DNA of 64,000 nt, from NCBI RefSeq assembly GCF_900129455.1, contig NZ_FQVU01000007.1, positions 1 through 64,000 on the forward strand, given 5' to 3'. Made by a program: the position numbers and the translations under genes. Of this stretch, positions 23,878-33,899 are shown piece by piece. The notes below the pieces were generated by a model. That model saw only the letters and a list, made by a program, of their open reading frames with translations, searched no databases and was not told the origin of the DNA. Numbering within the stretch: the first letter of the stretch is position 1; the number at the start of each line of letters is the position of its first letter. The DNA is from Jatrophihabitans endophyticus. GTDB lineage: Bacteria > Actinomycetota > Actinomycetes > Mycobacteriales > Jatrophihabitantaceae.

Positions 23878-26532
23878 GTGACGTTGGGCGCACTACGCGA
23901 AAGACTGCGCTCGCGCACCGTACTGATCGTCCTGCTCGGCGTCGTGATCGCGGCCGGGTTGATCACCACCCTCGCGGTCACCGGCGCCGACCCGACCGTC
24001 CGCAGCCGGTCGCAGTTCGTCACGGGGACGCCCGAGCCCGACGGCACCGCCGTCCGCCTCGACACGACGCTCTACCTGCCCGAGACCACCCCGGCGCCGG
24101 CCGTCCTGCTGACCCAGGGCTTCGGCGGCGACAAGTCGGGCCTGCGCAGCGACGCCGAGCGGTTCGCCCGCTCGGGTTACGTCGTCCTGACCTACACCGC
24201 ACGCGGTTTCGGCAAGTCCGGCGGCAAGATCCACTTCGCGTCGCCGCGCTACGAGGTCGCCGACGCGAAACTGCTCGTCACCTACCTCTCGCAGCGCGAC
24301 GAGGTGAAGCGCAGCGGCGGCCAGGCGCAGATCGCCGCGGCCGGTTCGTCCTACGGCGGCGGGCTGTCACTGCTGCTCGCCGGTTACGACCCGCGGGTGA
24401 AGGCGGTCAGCGCCGACATCACCTGGAACGACCTCGAGCAGGCGTTCTTCCCTAACTTCGGCGGCACCGGGCCGGGCCCGTTCAAGAAGCTCTGGGTCGG
24501 CCAGCTCTTCGGCAACGGCTTCGGCGACCGGACGAGCGGCGGCCTGCAGGCCCTGCTAGGCGGCCGCCGCGAACCGACGGTGAGCGGGACGCCGACCTGC
24601 GGCCGGTTCGCCGCCGACGTCTGTCGCGCCTACCAGCAGTCGGCCGCCCGGGGCGCACCGACGGCGGCGCTGCGCACGCTGATGCGCGAGGCGAGCCCGG
24701 CGACGATCCTGTCGCGCATCAAGGCCCCGACCCAGCTGACGCAGGGCGAGCAGGACTCGCTGTTCCCGCTGAGCCAGGCCGACGCGAACGCCCGGGGCAT
24801 CGCCGCGACCGGGACGCCGGTGTCGGTGTCGTGGCGCGCCGGTGGGCACGACAACAGCGCCGCGGGGGGTTCGACCGCCGCCAACAACGCGATCTCGTGG
24901 TTCGGCAAGGTCTTCGCCGGTGACGACCTGCGCGGCGCGCAACCGTTCACCTACTCGCAGGACGACGGCGTCATCAGCGCCGAGACCGGTGACAGCGAGC
25001 GCTCGACGATGCGCGCGGCCGCGTACCCGACGCTCGCGTTCGGCAGCGGGAAGACCACCGGGTACGCGCTGACCGGGCGGCCGCAGACCGTCTCGTCGCC
25101 GGCGGGCGGCGTCCCCGCGGTCATCACGAGCATCCCCGGGCTGGGCGGCATCTCCGGCCGCTTCGACCGCGCGCTCGCGGTGCTGCCCTCCGCGCCGGGG
25201 CAGACCGCGCTGTTCAGCACGGCGACGATCGACAACGACACGACCGTCGTGGGCCGCTCGAACGTCCGCATCACCGTCACCGCGCGGAACTCGACCGACA
25301 CCGTGCTCTTCGCCGGGCTGCGCGACCTCGCCCCCGACGGCTCGTACACGCTGCCCTCGCAGCTCGTGTCGCCGCTGCGCGTCACCGGGCTCACCCCCGG
25401 GCAGCCGAAGACCGTCGACGTCGCCCTGCCGACCGTCGTCCAGCACGTGCTGCCCGGTCATCGGCTGGTGCTGTCGGTGAGCACGTCGGACTTCGCGTAC
25501 GCCGGCCCGGCCGAGCCGCGCAGCTACACCATCGGTCTCGCCGCCGAGGCCACCCCGTTGCGGGTCGCGTCCGGGGTGAAGGGCACCGAGGTGTCCGGCG
25601 GGTTCCCGCTCGGCTGGCTGTTCGCCGGCCTCGGCGCGTGCCTGCTCGTCGCCCTGCTCGTGGGAGCGGTGTTCCTGCGGCGCCGCCGGGTGCTGCGGCC
25701 GGACCCCGACCTCACCGACGTCCCGGTCAGCGTGCGCAACCTCGTCAAGGAGTACTCCGGCGGGTACCGCGCCGTGGACGACATCAGCTTCCGCGTCGAG
25801 AAGGGCCAGGTCGTCGGCCTGCTCGGCCCCAACGGCGCGGGCAAGACGACGGCGCTGCGCGTGCTCGTCGGCCTCATCACCCCGACCTCGGGTGAGCTGC
25901 ACGTCTTCGGCCAGCCCGTCGCGCCGGGCGCGCCGGTCCTGTCGCGGCTCGGCTCGTTCATCGAGGGCCCGGGCTTCCTGCCGCACCTGACCGGCCGGGA
26001 GAACCTGCGGCTCTACTGGGCCGCGACCGGGCGTCCCGACGACGAGGCCGAGTTCACCGTCGCGCTCGACATCGCCGGTCTCGGCGGCTCCATCGACCGC
26101 CGCGTCCGCACCTACAGCCAGGGCATGCGGCAGCGGCTCGGCATCGCGCAGGCCATGCTCGGCCTGCCCGAACTGCTCGTGCTCGACGAGCCGACCAACG
26201 GCCTCGACCCGCCGCAGATCGCCGAGATGCGTGAGGTCATGAAGCAGTACGCCGACACCGGACGGACGGTCGTGGTGTCGAGCCATCTGCTCTCCGAGGT
26301 CGAGCAGACCTGCACGCACGTGGTCGTCATGCACAAGGGCCGCGTGGTGTCGGCCGGGTCGGTCGACGAGATCTCGGGCACCGACGGGGCCCAGCTCGCC
26401 GTGGGCGACCCCGCCCGCGCCGCCGAGATCCTGGCCGCGGCCGGCGTCGACGCCGAGCTCGTGCCGGCCCGCCGCTCGCTCGAGGACGTGTTCCTCGAGC
26501 TCATCGGGGAAGAGGTGGACGTCAGTGGCTGA
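23878..26532 (+). CDS. Fusion: extracellular X-Pro-dipeptidase-like hydrolase, membrane helix and ABC ATPase
   Basis: 884 residues joining two enzymes. Residues 15-36 form a membrane segment (TVLIVLLGVVIAAGLITTLA). Residues about 45-395 are an alpha/beta hydrolase of the S15/CocE type with Ser158 in AGSSYGGG and a histidine in RAGGHDNS. About 400-565 is a jelly-roll PepX_C-like domain. About 579-600 is a second membrane helix. From 610 a complete ABC ATPase follows: Walker A GPNGAGKTT at about 650, signature YSQGMRQRLG, Walker B LLVLDEPTNGLD. The hydrolase would face outside and the ATPase inside. The permease gene overlaps the 3' end by 8 bp. Confidence 0.9.
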   Translation: MTLGALRERLRSRTVLIVLLGVVIAAGLITTLAVTGADPTVRSRSQFVTGTPEPDGTAVRLDTTLYLPETTPAPAVLLTQGFGGDKSGLRSDAERFARSGYVVLTYTARGFGKSGGKIHFASPRYEVADAKLLVTYLSQRDEVKRSGGQAQIAAAGSSYGGGLSLLLAGYDPRVKAVSADITWNDLEQAFFPNFGGTGPGPFKKLWVGQLFGNGFGDRTSGGLQALLGGRREPTVSGTPTCGRFAADVCRAYQQSAARGAPTAALRTLMREASPATILSRIKAPTQLTQGEQDSLFPLSQADANARGIAATGTPVSVSWRAGGHDNSAAGGSTAANNAISWFGKVFAGDDLRGAQPFTYSQDDGVISAETGDSERSTMRAAAYPTLAFGSGKTTGYALTGRPQTVSSPAGGVPAVITSIPGLGGISGRFDRALAVLPSAPGQTALFSTATIDNDTTVVGRSNVRITVTARNSTDTVLFAGLRDLAPDGSYTLPSQLVSPLRVTGLTPGQPKTVDVALPTVVQHVLPGHRLVLSVSTSDFAYAGPAEPRSYTIGLAAEATPLRVASGVKGTEVSGGFPLGWLFAGLGACLLVALLVGAVFLRRRRVLRPDPDLTDVPVSVRNLVKEYSGGYRAVDDISFRVEKGQVVGLLGPNGAGKTTALRVLVGLITPTSGELHVFGQPVAPGAPVLSRLGSFIEGPGFLPHLTGRENLRLYWAATGRPDDEAEFTVALDIAGLGGSIDRRVRTYSQGMRQRLGIAQAMLGLPELLVLDEPTNGLDPPQIAEMREVMKQYADTGRTVVVSSHLLSEVEQTCTHVVVMHKGRVVSAGSVDEISGTDGAQLAVGDPARAAEILAAAGVDAELVPARRSLEDVFLELIGEEVDVSG

Positions 26533-27508
26533 GCAGCCGACCGGCACCCAGCACGCCAACGGCCGCGCCGGGCTCGGCCGCGCCACCCGCACGACCGACC
26601 GGGAGCTGTCGAAGGTCGCGGCCACGCATCGCGGCGTGCACGACCGGCTCGCCGTGCTCGACCCCGACCGGCCGCACACCTACAACGCGCACCGCACGCT
26701 GCGGCTGCGGGTGGAGTTCGTGCGGCAGGTGAAGCGACGCCGGACGCAGGTGTCGTTCGGTCTGCTGCTCGTCCTGCCGATCATCATCGCCTGCGCCTTC
26801 CAGTTCGGCGGCGCGGCCGAGGCGGCATCGGACGGCGCGCCCGAGCTCGTCGGACTGGCGACGGCCGGCGGCTACAACTTCGCGCTGTTCACCGAGTTCG
26901 CGTCGGTGGGGTTCCTGCTCGTCGTCGTGGTCGCGTTGTTCGCGGGCGACACCGTGGCGAGCGAGGCCAGTTGGTCGTCGCTGCGCTACCTGCTCGCGCA
27001 GCCGGTGCCGCGGGCCCGGTTGCTGCGCCAGAAGCTCGCGGTGGCGGGCGTGATGACCGTGGCGGCGAACCTGGTGCTGCCGGTCTGGTCGTTCCTGGTC
27101 GGCGGCGTCTTCTTCGGCTTCGGGCCGGCGGTGTCCCCGCTGGGTGGGTCGTTCGGCGGCGGCGGGTCGTCCTGGCGCATGCTCGTCGCGGTCGGCTACA
27201 TCGTCGTCCAGCTGATGGGCATCGCCGCGCTGGCGTTCTTCCTCAGCGTCTGCGTCGACAACCCGCTCGGCGCGGTCGGCGGCGCGGTGATGCTGACCGT
27301 CATCTCGAACATCATCGACCAGATCACCGCGCTCGGCAGCCTGCGCAACTACCTGCTGGCGCACTGGGACTACTCGTGGGTCGACGTGTTGTCCTCGCCC
27401 GTCCGCTACGACGACATGATCCGCGGCACCGGCGTGGCGCTCGTCTACATCGCGGTGTTCCTCGGCCTCGCGTTCCTGCGCTTCGACCGCAAGGACATCA
27501 CGTCGTAG
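26525..27508 (+). CDS. ABC-2 type transporter permease
   Basis: 327-residue membrane protein, the transmembrane partner of the fused hydrolase-ATPase. A cytosolic N terminus of about 75 residues is followed by six hydrophobic segments, starting at VSFGLLLVLPIIIACAF and including SVGFLLVVVVALFAG and VALVYIAVFLGLAF. The GTG start lies inside the upstream gene, so it is coupled to it. Substrate unknown. Its last 11 bp overlap the convergent CGNR gene. Confidence 0.88.
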   Translation: MAEQPTGTQHANGRAGLGRATRTTDRELSKVAATHRGVHDRLAVLDPDRPHTYNAHRTLRLRVEFVRQVKRRRTQVSFGLLLVLPIIIACAFQFGGAAEAASDGAPELVGLATAGGYNFALFTEFASVGFLLVVVVALFAGDTVASEASWSSLRYLLAQPVPRARLLRQKLAVAGVMTVAANLVLPVWSFLVGGVFFGFGPAVSPLGGSFGGGGSSWRMLVAVGYIVVQLMGIAALAFFLSVCVDNPLGAVGGAVMLTVISNIIDQITALGSLRNYLLAHWDYSWVDVLSSPVRYDDMIRGTGVALVYIAVFLGLAFLRFDRKDITS

Positions 27509-28037
27509 CGCTCGACCGGCGAGCGCGGTAGGCCGCGACGTTGGCGCGGTTGCCGCACCCGAAGTCACAGAAGCGCCGCGAGCGGTTCTTCGACAGGTCG
27601 ACGAGCACGGACTCGCAGTCGTCTGACGCGCACACCCGCAGGCGGTCGAGCTCCTCCAGGCGGATGACGTCGACGAAGGCCATCGCGGCCTCGACCGCCA
27701 TGCGGTCGGCGAGCGGGGCGTCCGGGTCGGTGGCGTGGAGGTGGTAGCCCCACTCGTCGTGGGCGACGAGCTGCGGCAGTGCGTGCGACTCCCGCAGCAG
27801 GGTGTTGGTGATCGTCACCGCCTCGTCGACGTCGGCGTGCCAGACCGTGCGGAGCCGCGGCCGCAGCGCGCGGACCGCGTCGAGCTCGGACCGGCTGCGG
27901 CGGTGGGCGCCGGACCACCGCCAGCTCGTGACGAAGTCGGCCAGCTCGGCGACGCTGTCGAGACCGCCGTTCTCCTCGGTGTTGACCAGCGCGGCCGCCG
28001 CGGCGAGGGCCACCTCGGTGTCATGAGCGAAAAGCAT
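27498..28037 (-). CDS. CGNR zinc-finger (ABATE-domain) regulator
   Basis: 179-residue putative transcription regulator: N-terminal ABATE domain and a C-terminal CGNR zinc finger with VCASDDCESVLVDLSKNRS and CDFGCGNRANVAAYRARR. The cysteines CxxxxC and CxxxC are complete. It is divergent from the DMT exporter gene, a common arrangement for a regulator and its target. A strong ribosome site (AAGGAG) precedes ATG 28037. Confidence 0.92.
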   Translation of the reverse strand: MLFAHDTEVALAAAAALVNTEENGGLDSVAELADFVTSWRWSGAHRRSRSELDAVRALRPRLRTVWHADVDEAVTITNTLLRESHALPQLVAHDEWGYHLHATDPDAPLADRMAVEAAMAFVDVIRLEELDRLRVCASDDCESVLVDLSKNRSRRFCDFGCGNRANVAAYRARRSSATT

Positions 28038-28104
28038 CTTGACTCCTTACCGGGCCGGTCGATAGCGTCACGACCGAAATCACTTTAGACCCTTACGGTG
28101 GAGG

Positions 28105-29079
28105 ATGACCGTGGCGCTGCGCGGCAGATCGGTCGGGCTCGGGCTGGCGGTCGTCTCGGCCGCGACGTTCGGCACGTCGGGCTCGTTCGCCGATTCGCTC
28201 ATGGCGTCGGGCTGGACGCCGGGCGGCGCGGTGACCGTCCGCATCGGACTGGCCGCGCTGGCGTTGACGGTCCCCGCACTGTTCGTGCTGCGGGGGCGCT
28301 GGCGGTCGCTGCGCACGGGCGCCGCCGACGTGGCCGCGTACGGGCTGGTCGCCCTCGCCGGCTGCCAGCTGTTCTTCTTCAACGCCGTCGAGCACCTGTC
28401 GGTCGGCGTCGCGCTGCTGCTCGAGTACTCGGGGACGCTGTTCGTCGTGCTGTGGCTCTGGCTGCGCCACGGGCAGCGGCCGTCGCGGTTGACCGTGGCG
28501 GGCGGGCTGATCGCGATCGTCGGCCTGGTGCTGGTGCTCGACCTCACCGGTCCGCAGCGCGTCGATCTCGTCGGCGTTCTCTGGGGTCTCGGCGCCGCCG
28601 CCGGCCTCGCGACGTACTTCGTCGTCTCGTCGCACAGCGACGCGCAGCTGCATCCCGTCGCCATGGCGTGGGCCGGCTGCGTCCTCGGCTTCACGGCGCT
28701 CGCGGTGTTCGCACTCGTCGGCCTGATCCCGTTCGAGACGAGGGCCGCCGACGTCGACCTCGGGGGAGCCCGGCTCAGCTGGCTCGTCCCGGCCCTCGGG
28801 GTGGCGTTGGTGGCGACCGTCGCCGCGTACACGACCGGCATCGCCGCGGCGCGCCGGCTCGGGGCCAAGGTGGCGTCGTTCGTCGGGCTGGCCGAGGTGC
28901 TCTTCGCCATCCTGTTCGCCTGGCTGCTGCTCGACCAGCAACCGTCGGTGCTGCAGCTGATCGGTGGTCTCGTGGTGCTCGCCGGGATCGCGCTGGTCCG
29001 CGTCGACGAGCGCGACGGGGCGACCGGCGACGACGCGGCACTCGAGATCCCGCTCGCCGGGGCATCATCGTCGGGGTGA
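28105..29079 (+). CDS. EamA/DMT-family transporter
   Basis: 324-residue member of the drug/metabolite transporter superfamily with ten hydrophobic segments in two EamA repeats (first near 10-140, second near 150-295). Family members export amino acids or other metabolites; the substrate is not evident. Probably controlled by the divergent CGNR regulator. Its stop overlaps the acVLRF1 start (GTGA). Confidence 0.9.
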   Translation: MTVALRGRSVGLGLAVVSAATFGTSGSFADSLMASGWTPGGAVTVRIGLAALALTVPALFVLRGRWRSLRTGAADVAAYGLVALAGCQLFFFNAVEHLSVGVALLLEYSGTLFVVLWLWLRHGQRPSRLTVAGGLIAIVGLVLVLDLTGPQRVDLVGVLWGLGAAAGLATYFVVSSHSDAQLHPVAMAWAGCVLGFTALAVFALVGLIPFETRAADVDLGGARLSWLVPALGVALVATVAAYTTGIAAARRLGAKVASFVGLAEVLFAILFAWLLLDQQPSVLQLIGGLVVLAGIALVRVDERDGATGDDAALEIPLAGASSSG

Positions 29080-29699
29080 CCTCACCCCCGGCCGATGCGC
29101 GACGTGTGACCGTCGCCCCCGAGCGGCTCGAACGCTGGCTGACCGGCTTCCGCGAGCGGCACGGCGAGACCGAGGAGACGGTGGGCCCGGACCGGGTCGA
29201 GCTCGTCGGGGCCGACGGCGACCGCGCCTGGCTCGACGTACCGTTCCCGCCCCTCGTGGGTGACACCGTCGGCGATCTGGTCGCCCACGCCACGCGATCG
29301 AGGCGCGTCGGGGTCCTGCTCGTGCGACGCGGCGGGTATGCGGCGGGCGTCTTCGACGGCACGGCGCTGATCTCGTCCAAGGTGGGGTCGAGCTACGTCC
29401 AGGGCGGGACGAAGGCGGGCGGCTGGTCACAGCAGCGCTACGCGCGGCGACGGGCGAACCAGGCGGAGGCGGCCTTCGCGACCGCGGCGGACGGCGCCGC
29501 CGGGGTGCTGGCCGGCGCCGCGCTGGAGGCCGTCGTCGCCGGGGGCGACCGCGAGGCCGTCCGGGCCGTGCTCGCCGACCGCCGGCTCGCCCACCTCGAC
29601 CCGACCGGCCCCTGGCTCGAGGTCAAGGATCCGCGGCGGCGGGTGCTCGAGGCGACGCCCGAACAATTCCGCGCCGTGCGGATCAGCCTCGTCCCCTGA
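29076..29699 (+). CDS. acVLRF1-type peptidyl-tRNA hydrolase/release factor
   Basis: 207-residue protein of the actinobacterial VLRF1 group, related to eukaryotic Vms1/ANKZF1, which releases nascent chains from stalled 50S-peptidyl-tRNA. The release loop is visible at about residues 112-122 (GGTKAGGWSQQRYARRR), with the key Gln in the same position as the GxxQ-type motif of the family. GTG 29076 overlaps the exporter stop. It would act in ribosome-associated quality control. Confidence 0.88.
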   Translation: MTSPPADARRVTVAPERLERWLTGFRERHGETEETVGPDRVELVGADGDRAWLDVPFPPLVGDTVGDLVAHATRSRRVGVLLVRRGGYAAGVFDGTALISSKVGSSYVQGGTKAGGWSQQRYARRRANQAEAAFATAADGAAGVLAGAALEAVVAGGDREAVRAVLADRRLAHLDPTGPWLEVKDPRRRVLEATPEQFRAVRISLVP

Positions 29700-29774
29700 C
29701 GCCTTCCTCGGCGAGTTGGTCGAAAAACCGGGCTCGGTTGCCACCAACTCGCCGAGGAAGGCGGGGGTCAGGGG
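29693..29774. terminator. Long bidirectional hairpin between convergent genes
   Basis: A perfect 20-bp inner stem (29701-29720 with 29743-29762, 22-base loop) is extended by an 8-bp outer stem, CCCCTGAC (29693-29700) with GTCAGGGG (29767-29774), separated by a 4-base bulge. The outer arms contain the TGA stops of both convergent genes, so each transcript would end in the same structure. Likely a shared terminator. Confidence 0.75.
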
Positions 29775-31090
29775 CGGCCGAGCGCGCGGTACTGCCAGCC
29801 CGCCTGCCGCCACTGCACCGGGTCGAGGACGTTGCGGCCGTCGACGATCTTGCGCTGGGCGACGAGCTTGCCGACCACACCCGGGTGCATGAACTTGAAC
29901 TCGTCCCACTCGGTGAGCAGGAAGACGATGTCGGCGCCGTCGAGGGCGTCCTCGAGCGAGGTCGCGTAGTTGAGCTCCGGCTGCTTCGCGCGCGCCGTCT
30001 CGATGGCCTGCGGGTCGTAGATCATCACCTGGCCCTCGCGGCGGCCGATGGCGGCGGCGACGTCGAGGGCGGGGGAGTCGCGGATGTCGTCGGAGTTCGG
30101 CTTGAAGGCGGCGCCCAGGGCCGCGACCTTCGCGCCGCGGTAGGAGCCGTCCAGGAGGTCGAGACCGAGGTCGACGGTCCGCGCCCGGCGCCGCTGGTTG
30201 ATGCTGTCGACCTCGTGCAGGAACGACACCGCCTGGTCGACGCCCAGCTCGCCGGCCCGGGCGATGAAGGCTCGGATGTCCTTGGGCAGGCAGCCGCCGC
30301 CGAAGCCGAGACCGGCGTTGAGGAACTTGCGGCCGATACGGGCGTCGTGGCCGATCGCCTCGGCCAGCTGCGTCACGTCGGCACCGGTGGTCTCGCAGAT
30401 CTCGGCCATTGCGTTGATGAACGAGATCTTGGTGGCGAGGAACGAGTTGGCCGCCACCTTGACGAGCTCCGCGGTCGCGAAGTCGGTGACGACGACCGGC
30501 GTGCCGGCCTTGATCACCGGCTCGAAGGCCGAACGGATGGTCTTCTCGGCCCAGTCGCTGTGGACGCCGAGGACGAGCCGGTCCGGACGCAGCGTGTCCT
30601 GCACCGCGAACCCCTCGCGCAGGAACTCCGGGTTCCAGGCGAGCTCGACCTCCTTGTTCGGGGCGAGGTCCTGCAGCAGGGCCTCCATGCGTACCGCGGT
30701 CCCGGCGGGGACGGTCGACTTGCCCACCACCAGGGCCCTGCGGTCCAAGTGCGGGGCCAGCGAACGGAACGCGGCCTCGACATAGGTCAGGTCGGCGGCC
30801 AGCTCGCCCGGTCGCTGCGGGGTGCCGACGCAGACGAAGTGGACGTCCGCGAACTCGGCGACCTCGGCGTAGTCGGTCGTGAAGCGCAACCGCCCGCCGT
30901 TGACGTGCTTCTCCAACAGCTCGGGCAGCTCGGGCTCGAAGAAGGGCACCTTCCCGGCGCGGAGCAGATCGATCTTCGCCTGGTCGACGTCGAGGCCGAT
31001 CACCTCGTAGCCGAGCTCGACCATGCTCACCGCATGGGTCGCGCCGAGGTATCCCGTCCCGATGACCGAGAGCTTGGGCAGTTCGCTCAT
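29768..31090 (-). CDS. UDP-glucose 6-dehydrogenase
   Basis: 440-residue enzyme oxidising UDP-glucose to UDP-glucuronate with two NAD+. N-terminal Rossmann loop VIGTGYLGATHAVSM; VCVGTPQRPGELAADL; central KVAANSFLATKISFINAMAE split around the hinge; catalytic cysteine in GFGGGCLPKD; C-terminal AFKPNSDDIRDSPALDV. All expected residues are present. Product feeds polysaccharide synthesis; divergent from pgi. Confidence 0.95.
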   Translation of the reverse strand: MSELPKLSVIGTGYLGATHAVSMVELGYEVIGLDVDQAKIDLLRAGKVPFFEPELPELLEKHVNGGRLRFTTDYAEVAEFADVHFVCVGTPQRPGELAADLTYVEAAFRSLAPHLDRRALVVGKSTVPAGTAVRMEALLQDLAPNKEVELAWNPEFLREGFAVQDTLRPDRLVLGVHSDWAEKTIRSAFEPVIKAGTPVVVTDFATAELVKVAANSFLATKISFINAMAEICETTGADVTQLAEAIGHDARIGRKFLNAGLGFGGGCLPKDIRAFIARAGELGVDQAVSFLHEVDSINQRRRARTVDLGLDLLDGSYRGAKVAALGAAFKPNSDDIRDSPALDVAAAIGRREGQVMIYDPQAIETARAKQPELNYATSLEDALDGADIVFLLTEWDEFKFMHPGVVGKLVAQRKIVDGRNVLDPVQWRQAGWQYRALGRP

Positions 31091-31164
31091 GAACCCAGGC
31101 TAACCGGCCGTCATCGACCGTTCGGGCCGGTCTGGTACGCATTCGGTATGGGCATCCTCACGCC

Positions 31165-32823
31165 ATGGCACGTCACATGACCACTCCCGCTCCGTTGACC
31201 GAACGACCCGCCTGGGCCGCGCTACGGGCCCATCACGCCGAGGTGGGCGGCCGCCACCTGCGCGAGCTGTTCGCCGACGATCCGGACCGGGGGACCCGGC
31301 TCACCCTGGAGGCCGCGGGCATCTACCTCGACTACTCCAAGAACCGGATCACCGACGAGACCCTCCGGCTGCTGCTGCAGCTCGCCGAGGAGTCCGGGCT
31401 GCGCGAGCGCATCGATGCGATGTTCGCCGGCGAGAAGATCAACACCACCGAGGACCGTGCGGTGCTGCACGTCGCGCTGCGCGCCCCGTCCGGTACGCGC
31501 ATCACGGTCGACGGCGTCGACGTCGTCCCCGCCGTGCACGAGGTGCTCGGTCGGATGGCCGAGTTCGCCGAGCGCATCCGCTCCGGTCGCTGGATCGGGC
31601 ACACCGGCAAGCCCATCCGCACCATCGTCAACATCGGTATCGGGGGTTCCGACCTCGGTCCGGTCATGGCGTACGAGGCGCTGCGGCACTACTCCCACCG
31701 CGACCTCACGTTCCGCTTCGTGTCGAACGTCGACGGCACCGACTTCGCCGAGGCCACCCGCGACCTCGACCCCGCCGAGACGCTGTTCATCGTGTCGTCC
31801 AAGACCTTCACCACCCTCGAGACGATGACGAACGCGCAGACCGCTCGCGACTGGCTGCTCGACGCGCTCGGCGACCGGTCCGCGGTGGCGAAGCACTTCG
31901 CCGCGGTGTCGACCAACGCCGACGCCGTCAGCGAGTTCGGCATCGACGTCATGAACATGTTCGGCTTCTGGGACTGGGTCGGCGGCCGGTACTCGATGGA
32001 CTCCGCGATCGGGCTGTCGACGATGATCGCCATCGGGCCGGACGCGTTCGGCGAGCTGCTCGCGGGCTTCCACGAGCTGGACGAGCACTTCCGCACCGCC
32101 CCGTTCGAGGCCAACCTGCCGGTGCTGCTCGGCCTGCTCACCGTCTGGTACGCGGACTTCTTCGATGCGCAGACGCAGGCCGTGCTGCCCTACGACCAGT
32201 ACCTCAAGCGGTTCCCGGCCTACCTGCAGCAGCTGACGATGGAGTCCAACGGCAAGCACGTCACCCTGGCCGGCGAGACCGTCGACTACGCCACCGGCCC
32301 GGTGTACTGGGGGGAGCCGGGGACGAACGGCCAGCACAGCTTCTACCAGCTCATCCACCAGGGCACGCTGCTCATCCCGGTGGACTTCCTCGGCTTCGCG
32401 CAGTCGCTCAACCCGCTGGGCGAGCACCACGACCTGCTCACCGCCAACGTCTTCGCTCAGGGCGAGGCGTTGGCGTTCGGCAAGACCGCCGAGCAGGTGC
32501 GCGACGAGGGCACCGACGCCGACCTCGTCCCCCATCGCGTGTTCGAGGGCAACCGGCCGTCCAACACGCTGCTGCTCGACCGGCTGACGCCCCACGCGCT
32601 CGGTACGCTCGTCGCTCTCTACGAGCACAGCGTGTTCACGCAGGGGACCATCTGGTCGGTGAACAGTTTCGACCAGTGGGGTGTCGAGCTGGGCAAGGTG
32701 CTCGCCAAGAAGGTGGCCGGCGAGCTGTCGGCCGCCGACGACCCCGACCTCGCGCACGACAGCTCCACCAACGCCCTGATCACCCGTTACCGCGCCGCGC
32801 GCCGGTCCGCCAAGGAGTCCTGA
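31165..32823 (+). CDS. pgi: Glucose-6-phosphate isomerase
   Basis: 552-residue isomerase for glucose-6-phosphate and fructose-6-phosphate. Signatures: [26 protein letters not shown], catalytic Glu in MESNGKHV, His in [11 protein letters not shown], and Lys in [15 protein letters not shown]. Start taken at ATG 31165; ATG 31177 ([11 protein letters not shown]) is an equally good choice. Followed after 1 bp by the short 6-phosphogluconate dehydrogenase gene, linking glycolysis entry to the pentose phosphate route. Confidence 0.97.
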   Translation: MARHMTTPAPLTERPAWAALRAHHAEVGGRHLRELFADDPDRGTRLTLEAAGIYLDYSKNRITDETLRLLLQLAEESGLRERIDAMFAGEKINTTEDRAVLHVALRAPSGTRITVDGVDVVPAVHEVLGRMAEFAERIRSGRWIGHTGKPIRTIVNIGIGGSDLGPVMAYEALRHYSHRDLTFRFVSNVDGTDFAEATRDLDPAETLFIVSSKTFTTLETMTNAQTARDWLLDALGDRSAVAKHFAAVSTNADAVSEFGIDVMNMFGFWDWVGGRYSMDSAIGLSTMIAIGPDAFGELLAGFHELDEHFRTAPFEANLPVLLGLLTVWYADFFDAQTQAVLPYDQYLKRFPAYLQQLTMESNGKHVTLAGETVDYATGPVYWGEPGTNGQHSFYQLIHQGTLLIPVDFLGFAQSLNPLGEHHDLLTANVFAQGEALAFGKTAEQVRDEGTDADLVPHRVFEGNRPSNTLLLDRLTPHALGTLVALYEHSVFTQGTIWSVNSFDQWGVELGKVLAKKVAGELSAADDPDLAHDSSTNALITRYRAARRSAKES

Positions 32824-32824
32824 C

Positions 32825-33844
<1,020 letters not shown>

Positions 33845-33850
33845 GCCGCC

Positions 33851-33896
33851 GAGCGCGGTGGGTTGTGCCCGTCGGCGGGCGCAACCCACCGCGCTC
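33851..33896. terminator. Bidirectional hairpin between the two 6PGDH genes
   Basis: A 21-bp stem with one G-T pair (33851-33871 with 33876-33896) and a TCGG tetraloop, starting 6 bp after the short gnd stop and ending 3 bp before the stop of the convergent long-form gene. A strong shared terminator. Confidence 0.8.
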
Positions 33897-33899
33897 CGG

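Noticed and set aside
24556-26679. 707-codon open frame opposite the hydrolase-ATPase fusion
   Set aside because: Antisense shadow with no motif; the sense frame has intact Walker and signature motifs throughout.
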